From positions 1-44,917 of the forward strand of contig CAYXGV010000004.1 of the NCBI GenBank assembly GCA_964464685.1: 44,917 bases of DNA, written 5' to 3'. Every line of letters begins with the position of its first letter. Positions within the stretch are counted from its first letter, which is position 1. Below are positions 40,115 to 44,917 of the stretch, piece after piece. This DNA comes from JABIBU01 sp964464685. Lineage in GTDB: Bacteria; Patescibacteriota; Patescibacteriia; Magasanikbacterales; UBA922. A program made the position numbers and the translations under genes. The notes beneath the pieces are model-generated. The model made no database searches, was not told the origin of the DNA, and worked only from the letters and a program-made list of their open reading frames with translations.

Positions 40115-41356
40115 TTACCAATCTTTAATTAAATAATTCAATGGGTTAACGGGGATACCATTTTTTCGAACTTCAAAATGCAAATGGGGTCCAGTAACAA
40201 ATGGTCCGGCACCAACTGTTCCAGGGGTACCACCGGAATAACCAATCACATCTCCCCTAGTTACAAACTGATCTTCGCTAACTGTGATACCACTCAAATG
40301 ACCATAGACTGTGGAGATACCCCCAGAATGAACAATCATAACATAACTGTAACAAGAGGAAACAGAGCAATGTTTAGCTCGAGCAATATAACCAGAAGCA
40401 ACCGCCTTAAGAGCTGTACCATGACTAGCTCGGATGTCTATACCGCTATGCTCCATGATATTACGAAATGGATAATCTGGATCATGAAAATATGCTGTAA
40501 TATAACGACTCTGAGTTGGCCAAGATAATTGGGTAGAATCACCAGAGATGTTACTCAATTTATCCTGACTTTCTAATTTTTTTCTCACCTCTTGTTCAAT
40601 GGCTGACACCTCATTTTCAATTTGTTGATATTGAGTTTTTAAATTACTCAGTAATGTATTATATTTTAATTCAGACGATTGTGTCTGTGCTAATAAATCT
40701 TGTTTTAAAAATACTTGTTCGTCCAAATCTGTCTTTTTCTGACTTAATTCCTCTCTTACATCTTCATAATTTTTTTTACGCTCTTCAGTTTGAATTTTCT
40801 TTTCTTCCAAATCGGCCTTGGCTATTTTTATACTTCTAACACTTGACCCCATGTCTTTTTCCATGGTTTGCAAATAATGTAGTTTGTTATAAAATTCAGA
40901 AAAATTATCATAAGAAGCCACAATCTCTATATAACTTTTATTATCATTTTGGTATATATTTCTAATTAATTCAGCCAGCATACTCTGTTGTTTTGTAATA
41001 ACTTTTTCTTTGTCTTCTATTGATAATTGTAAAACTTCAATTTCAAAAACTAGTGAGTCTAATTTTTCTTGAGTCGCCTTTATATCCAACTCCACCTGGG
41101 CTACCCGGTTATCAATAATAGCCATTTGATTTGACAATGACGTTGCTTCCAATCGTTTTTGAGATATTTTGTCTTTGTAATCAGCAATACTTTGCTCCAA
41201 CTGTTTAATCTTAGTTTTTTTTTCAGCAATAGCATCATTTAATTGATCAATCTCAGCCTTATTACCACCAGTGTTTTCTGAAAATACCAAAACAGGCTGG
41301 ATTAATAAACCACCAATTAACACAATAAAGGCAATTAAAATATACTTTGACTTCAT
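40115..41356 (-). CDS. EnvC-like coiled-coil M23 peptidase
   Basis: A signal peptide (about residues 1-26, KSKYILIAFIVLIGG), a long coiled coil (about 35-260) and a C-terminal M23/LytM domain. Zn ligands look intact: HSGIDIRA with His and Asp (about 305-312) and HLHFEVR (about 391-397). Murein hydrolase activators such as EnvC lack ligands, so this protein may be an active endopeptidase itself. It would act on peptidoglycan during division. TATAAT lies six bases before the ATG on the minus strand, consistent with a leaderless transcript. Confidence 0.9.
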   Translation of the reverse strand: MKSKYILIAFIVLIGGLLIQPVLVFSENTGGNKAEIDQLNDAIAEKKTKIKQLEQSIADYKDKISQKRLEATSLSNQMAIIDNRVAQVELDIKATQEKLDSLVFEIEVLQLSIEDKEKVITKQQSMLAELIRNIYQNDNKSYIEIVASYDNFSEFYNKLHYLQTMEKDMGSSVRSIKIAKADLEEKKIQTEERKKNYEDVREELSQKKTDLDEQVFLKQDLLAQTQSSELKYNTLLSNLKTQYQQIENEVSAIEQEVRKKLESQDKLSNISGDSTQLSWPTQSRYITAYFHDPDYPFRNIMEHSGIDIRASHGTALKAVASGYIARAKHCSVSSCYSYVMIVHSGGISTVYGHLSGITVSEDQFVTRGDVIGYSGGTPGTVGAGPFVTGPHLHFEVRKNGIPVNPLNYLIKDW

Positions 41357-41362
41357 AACGAT

Positions 41363-41371
41363 ATTATAGCA
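41363..41371 (-). promoter_or_regulatory. Extended -10 promoter for a leaderless mRNA
   Basis: On the minus strand TGCTATAAT ends six bases before the ATG, so transcription would start at or next to the start codon. The -35 is poor. Confidence 0.55.
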
Positions 41372-41384
41372 TACTGAATAAAAA

Positions 41385-41451
41385 AAATAAATGATAGATG
41401 ATAAATGATATCTTTCTTAGTAGGGTATCATTTATCATCTATCATTTATTT
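41385..41451. repeat. Perfect 26-bp inverted repeat of ATGATAA heptamers
   Basis: The arm 41385-41410 contains ATGATAG and ATGATAA words in period 7 and is perfectly complementary to 41426-41451, with a 15-nt loop. It lies between gltX and the EnvC-like gene. Confidence 0.9.
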
Positions 41452-41476
41452 GATTCTGGTTGGTAAGATCTAAGTT

Positions 41477-42952
41477 TTATCTAGATATTTTCTCAATAGC
41501 AAAACTCATCCTTTCCAAAGTCTTGTCTTTGCCCAAAACACCAGCAATTTCAAACGGTCCAGGAGAATTTTTTAAGCCTGACAAAGCCACCCGCATTGGC
41601 CACAAAATATCACCATTACCCCAACCCTTGTCTTTTGTCCAAGGTAGAATTTTCTCCTCCAAATATTCTTTTGACCACTCCCCTTCTAGAGTATTAAGAA
41701 ATTCTAACACAGATTCTAATTTTTCTTTCGTATCTTCTTTGGTAGATTTTTTCCAAATTAATAATTCTGGTTCATATTCAAGCTTATCAACAAATAAAAA
41801 GCTTACATTATCAACCAACTCAACCAGAGTAGACGCTCTCCCCTGCTCTAACTTAACGACTTCTGACAACTGACATTTAACATCTGACAGCTTTATTCCA
41901 GCATTAACAAAAAAATTTTCCGTTCTTTTGGCTAATTCTTCGGCATCCATACTCATTATATATTGCTGATTATACCAATCTAACTTTTCGCGGTTAAATA
42001 CACCAGACGCCTTACTCACTTTGGCAAAATCAAATTCTTTTTCTAAATCTTTTAAACTAAAAATTTCGCGCTCATCACCTGGATTCCAGCCCAAAAAAGC
42101 AATGAAATTAATTAGAGCCTCTGGTAAATAACCTTTGGCTTTAAAATCTTCTACCGAAACATCGCCATGACGCTTGGATAACTTTTGTTTTTGTTCGTTT
42201 ACAAGTAATGACAGGTGAGCAAATTGTGGAGCCTCCCAACCAAACATTTCGTAAAGTTTTACATGCTTGGGAGTTGATGGTAACCACTCTTCACCCCGAA
42301 TTACATGGGTAATACCCATCAAATGATCATCAACTACCACTGCCATGTGGTAAGTTGGAAAACCATCGGCTTTGAGTAAAACTTGATCATCAATTAATTC
42401 ATTTTTAAATTCCACTTCACCACGAACCATATCAACAAATTTGGTAGCCCCCTCTTTGGGCATTTTCATTCTTACGACATAACTTTCCCCGGCTTCAACT
42501 CTTTTTTTTGCTTCATCTAAACTCAAATTACGACAATAGCCGTCATAACCGGTTGGTTGTTTATTTAATTCCTGCATCTTTCTAACTTCATCCATTCTTT
42601 CTTTGGAACAAAAACAATAATAAGCATGGCCCGCTTCAACCAGCTCACCTATATATTTTTTATAAATGTCCAAACGCTCTGATTGAATGTATGGCCCAGC
42701 TTCACCCGTTTGAACAATATTTTTGTTCAAATCAAAATCCACACCCTCGTCAATTTTTATTCCTGCCCAATGCAAAGAATTTAAAATATTTTCCATTCCC
42801 CCTTCAACAAATCGTTCTCTATCGGTGTCTTCAATGCGTAACAAAAATTTACCATTATTTTTCTTGGCAAATAAATAAGCAAATAGAGCTGTCCTTAGAC
42901 CACCAACATGTAGGAAACCAGTTGGTGATGGCGCAAAACGTGTTTTTATCAT
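41477..42952 (-). CDS. gltX: Glutamyl-tRNA synthetase
   Basis: Class I synthetase charging tRNA-Glu. FAPSPTGFLHVGGLRTA (residues 6-22) carries the HIGH motif as HVGG (15-18), and KLSKRHG (about 256-262) is the KMSKS loop. Cys in YCFCSKE (about 111-117) and later CRN suggest a partial zinc site. Length of 491 aa is usual. A stretch with the peptide LSDVKCQLSEVV (about 364-375) is encoded by GACNNNT heptamers at 41858-41890 and looks inserted. The F1 element at 42991 lies upstream. Confidence 0.96.
   Translation of the reverse strand: MIKTRFAPSPTGFLHVGGLRTALFAYLFAKKNNGKFLLRIEDTDRERFVEGGMENILNSLHWAGIKIDEGVDFDLNKNIVQTGEAGPYIQSERLDIYKKYIGELVEAGHAYYCFCSKERMDEVRKMQELNKQPTGYDGYCRNLSLDEAKKRVEAGESYVVRMKMPKEGATKFVDMVRGEVEFKNELIDDQVLLKADGFPTYHMAVVVDDHLMGITHVIRGEEWLPSTPKHVKLYEMFGWEAPQFAHLSLLVNEQKQKLSKRHGDVSVEDFKAKGYLPEALINFIAFLGWNPGDEREIFSLKDLEKEFDFAKVSKASGVFNREKLDWYNQQYIMSMDAEELAKRTENFFVNAGIKLSDVKCQLSEVVKLEQGRASTLVELVDNVSFLFVDKLEYEPELLIWKKSTKEDTKEKLESVLEFLNTLEGEWSKEYLEEKILPWTKDKGWGNGDILWPMRVALSGLKNSPGPFEIAGVLGKDKTLERMSFAIEKISR
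41858..41890. repeat. F6 heptamers inside gltX
   Basis: GACTTCT, GACAACT, GACATTT, AACATCT and GACAG follow in period 7 on the plus strand. Related words do not occur in the flanking coding sequence. Confidence 0.7.
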
Positions 42953-42990
42953 AAATTTACCGCTGTTGTTAGTTAAATTTATTATGCTTA

Positions 42991-43070
42991 TAGATACACA
43001 AATTAAACGAATTAAACGAATTTGAACGGATTCGTTTTTATTTGTTAGATTTGTTAAATTCGTGTATCTA
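42991..43070. repeat. F1 nonamer inverted repeat, copy e
   Basis: TAGATACACA...CGTGTATCTA with AATTAAACG repeated in period 9 in the left arm. It lies upstream of gltX on the minus strand. Confidence 0.8.
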
Positions 43071-43084
43071 TTAAATTAATTTGA

Positions 43085-43142
43085 TGCTGAAAGTGATCCC
43101 TCCACTTCGCCCCTTATTTCGTAGTGGCTACGGTCGGGATGA
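43085..43142. repeat. F2-like arm at the trmH 3' end
   Basis: GTGATCCCTCC...GTGGCTACGGTCGGGATGAC. The stop codon of the TrmH-family gene lies within this element. Confidence 0.55.
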
Positions 43143-43931
43143 CAGTGAGTGAATCAAAATTCCCCCCGCCACAGCTACATTTAATGACTCGGCCTCTCCT
43201 TTGCCAACAATAGTATAATTTTTATCTGATATTTTTTCAATCTCAGGCCTAACACCATGCGATTCTGAACCCAAAACAAAAATAGTTTTATCAGATATTT
43301 TTATTTTATTTAAATCCTCACCTTTCATAACCAATGAACAAATTTTGTACTCATACTTTTCTTTAAGTAATTTTAAGATACGTTCTAATCCTGAACTCTT
43401 TCCGCCCAAGGCGGATCCGCCTTGGGCGGAAAAAATATTCACATGAAAAATGGAACCCATAGTTGAACGTACCGATTTTTCATTATATGGATCTACACAG
43501 TCTTCTGAAAGCAAAATATTTTTTATGCCAAACCAATCGGCTGTACGGATAATAGTACCAAGATTTCCTGGGTCCTTTACACCATCTAAACAGATAATAA
43601 ATTTCTCACCCGTAATATCTTCTGGTGTCACTTCTTGTTGAGACACAATCGCCATAATACCTGGAAAAGTATCGGTAGTTTTTATACCATCCACATCTTG
43701 TCGTCCACAAAACTCCACTTGTACTTCTTCCTCCTCAGCTTTTTTTATAATTTCTTTCATCTCTGACTCATCACGTTTATTTCCTTCAATAATAATTAAA
43801 ACAATTTCCCAATCAGAATTAAGTGCTTCATCTACACCCTTTACTCCCTCAACCAAAAATTCACCAAATTCTTTACGAAATTTTTTTTGTTTTAGTTGAT
43901 TTATGTGTTTTACCACAGATTTTGATAACAT
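43128..43931 (-). CDS. TrmH-family (SpoU) RNA 2'-O-methyltransferase
   Basis: A 267-aa SPOUT enzyme. The N-terminal substrate-binding part is followed by family motifs: ICLDGVKDPGNLGTIIRTADWFG (about residues 118-140), FVLGSESHGVRPE (about 218-230) and GEAESLNVAVAGGILIH (about 243-259), which form the SAM-binding knot. The target is probably 23S rRNA or tRNA ribose. About residues 167-177 (AQGGSALGGKS) are encoded by a perfect 34-bp palindrome and are likely an insertion. The last residues, SSRP, and the stop codon come from an F2-like repeat. Confidence 0.93.
   Translation of the reverse strand: MLSKSVVKHINQLKQKKFRKEFGEFLVEGVKGVDEALNSDWEIVLIIIEGNKRDESEMKEIIKKAEEEEVQVEFCGRQDVDGIKTTDTFPGIMAIVSQQEVTPEDITGEKFIICLDGVKDPGNLGTIIRTADWFGIKNILLSEDCVDPYNEKSVRSTMGSIFHVNIFSAQGGSALGGKSSGLERILKLLKEKYEYKICSLVMKGEDLNKIKISDKTIFVLGSESHGVRPEIEKISDKNYTIVGKGEAESLNVAVAGGILIHSLSSRP
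43399..43432. repeat. Perfect 34-bp palindrome inside the trmH-family gene
   Basis: The left half begins TTTCCGCCCAAGGCGGA and the right half is its exact reverse complement, centred at 43415/43416. Confidence 0.9.
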
Positions 43932-43944
43932 AATTTTATAATTA

Positions 43945-44091
43945 ATCCCGACAGAGGAAAGATTTTTTTCGCAAAAAATTTTGACGACGAGGGATCTTTC
44001 TTACCTCTATTTTATTTAATGTAGCTATTTTTTATCTTAGAAATAACGACAATAAGAAAGATTCCTCACTCACTTCGTGTGGTTTCGGAAT
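43945..44091. repeat. F2 inverted-repeat element, copy d
   Basis: Starts ATCCCGACAGAGG, with GAGGGATCTTTC inside, and ends AAGATTCCTCACTCACTT and TTTCGGAAT. It fills the gap between the TrmH-family gene and the glycosyltransferase. Confidence 0.75.
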
Positions 44092-44917
44092 GAATAAAAA
44101 AGAAAAACAACAACAGCTTTCCATATTCTAAATAATCTTTTAGGTTCTCTCACCAGACGATATAACCACTCCAAACCAACCTTCCTCATCCAGACTGGTG
44201 CGCGTTTGGTTTTTCCAGAAATAAAATCAAATGATCCACCAACACCCATAGCAATTTTAACGCTTGGCAAGTCAACTAAGTTTTCATAAATCCATTTTTC
44301 TTGTTTACCATGACCAAAGGCAACGAAGAGTATGTCGGGGGCTTTGATTATTATATCATATATTGTATCTTCGTTCTTGTCTTTATCAACTTGTAACTTA
44401 TAACTTATCCCCGAAGGAGGATGCCCCGTGGGTATAACTTGTAACTTAGGACCGCTATTATATCCTACAATATTCAATAACGGAAGCTTCTCTTGTAAAA
44501 CATCCGCTGTCTTTTTTACAACTTCATCTGACCCACTTCCCAACAGATAAATACTTTTATTTTCTTTTTCAGCTAATTCACAGATATCTAGCATCAGATC
44601 TACTCCTGGAATTTTTTCAATAATCCCGAGCGAGGAAACTGGAGCTTCAGCGGAAGTTGACGACGAGGGATCTTTCGAAGATACAGCACTTTGAATTACA
44701 TTTGGATTTTGTATTTTATCATTTATATCCTCCGACAGATCCCTCACCTCACTTCGCTCCGACTTAATGTCGGAGCTACGGAGGATTCGGGATGCAATTT
44801 GTATCCCCTTTCCATCACAAACATTCAAATCGCCACTATTCAAAACTTCTTTAAAATAACTATCCCGACTCGCATCAACCAGCATTTCTGGATTTGGTGT
44901 AAAGATCTTATTTTGTT
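44070..44917 (-). CDS. WecG/TagA/CpsF-type glycosyltransferase, 5' end cut by window
   Basis: GT26-family enzyme that transfers a sugar (ManNAc or ManNAcA in known members) onto a polyprenyl-diphosphate-linked acceptor. TPNPEMLVDASRD, CDGKGIQIASRI, GVDLMLDICELAEK and the C-terminal APDILFVAFGHGKQEKWI, AMGVGGSFDFISGKTKRAP and WMRKVGLEWLYRLVREPKR are all conserved. The frame stays open to the window edge and TPNPE precedes the first Met, so the gene continues beyond 44917. Two repeat stretches interrupt it: a 171-nt F2 element (44623-44793) before GVDLML and an AACTTAT heptamer unit (44388-44448). Both are in frame. Confidence 0.92.
   Translation of the reverse strand, partial: QNKIFTPNPEMLVDASRDSYFKEVLNSGDLNVCDGKGIQIASRILRSSDIKSERSEVRDLSEDINDKIQNPNVIQSAVSSKDPSSSTSAEAPVSSLGIIEKIPGVDLMLDICELAEKENKSIYLLGSGSDEVVKKTADVLQEKLPLLNIVGYNSGPKLQVIPTGHPPSGISYKLQVDKDKNEDTIYDIIIKAPDILFVAFGHGKQEKWIYENLVDLPSVKIAMGVGGSFDFISGKTKRAPVWMRKVGLEWLYRLVREPKRLFRIWKAVVVFLFYSFRNHTK
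44388..44448. repeat. F6 AACTTGT/AACTTAT heptamers inside the wecG-like gene
   Basis: AACTTGT, AACTTAT, AACTTAT in period 7, then a GC-rich piece (CCCCGAAGGAGGATGCCCCG), then further ATAACTT and GTAACTT words. Confidence 0.75.
44623..44793. repeat. F2 element inside the wecG-like gene
   Basis: Begins ATCCCGAGCGAGG and ends GGATTCGGGAT; contains GACGAGGGATCTTTCGAAG and CCTCCGACAGATCCCTCA. Length is 171 nt, exactly 57 codons. Confidence 0.85.

Noticed and set aside
40178..40528. 116-aa plus-strand ORF opposite the EnvC-like gene
   Set aside because: It is a shadow of the conserved M23 domain on the other strand.

Overview
The window is 44.9 kb of AT-rich bacterial DNA (two 100-N gaps, at 17184-17283 and 29202-29301) that reads as a Patescibacteria/CPR chromosome segment. 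Supporting signs are short single-domain versions of universal enzymes, a prolyl-tRNA synthetase without an editing insert, membrane and cell-wall proteins typical of that group, few recognisable Shine-Dalgarno sites, and many small orphan proteins. TGA is used as a stop (greA ends in TGA), so the code is standard and not the Gracilibacteria/SR1 code. The phylum call is inference from gene content; no 16S rRNA or tRNA gene is present.

Layout. 1-5070: an orphan small gene, then rsmI-metG-cvpA, a minus-strand orphan gene and tatD. 5117-13875: a complete nine-gene V-type ATPase operon (H/G-I-K-E-C-F-A-B-D) behind a clear promoter; its rotor subunit keeps the Na+ ligands known from Enterococcus hirae NtpK. 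13918-14365: two tiny cysteine-rich proteins, one of them metallothionein-like (14 Cys in 46 residues). 14398-14855: a third orphan cassette. 15088-23676: an ABC exporter, a UvrD-like helicase fused to an iron-sulfur PD-(D/E)XK nuclease, a membrane-anchored FAM173-like methyltransferase, a DUF721-like protein, a membrane protein and proS. 23859-28283: the rod-shape cluster mreB-mreC-mreD-mrdA. 28633-33667: greA, lysS, a nucleotidyltransferase, an RdgB-Nudix fusion and serS. 33715-39475: an alpha/beta hydrolase, a membrane-anchored MurF-like ligase, a DegT-type aminotransferase, a FemX-like transferase and FtsQ. 39865-44917 (minus strand): gltX, an EnvC-like M23 protein, SemiSWEET, a TrmH-family methyltransferase and a WecG/TagA glycosyltransferase cut by the window edge.

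The most striking feature is invasion by short repeats. At least six families can be read by eye: (F1) about 80-100 bp inverted repeats built from 9-nt words between genes, several supplying the stop codon of the upstream gene; (F2) 105-171 bp elements with ATCCCGA ends and a GATCTTTCGAAG core; (F3) an 84-bp element with GTCATTGCGAG ends; (F4) CTCCCCC-TATCA-GGGGGAG elements; (F5) ACCCAGCACC/GGTGCTGGGT palindromes; (F6) 7-nt periodic word repeats. F2-F6 also lie inside conserved protein genes, in frame: four in the helicase, two or three in wecG, three in metG, and one each in tatD, trmH, gltX, ntpE and the alpha/beta hydrolase. They resemble Rickettsia palindromic elements in behaviour.

Other points for follow-up are three orphan cassettes sharing a TTGAC-type promoter and a GGGGGA leader, promoter-terminator modules beside both assembly gaps, and the MurF-like/DegT/FemX cluster, whose ligase lacks the UDP-binding domain and has an altered P-loop.
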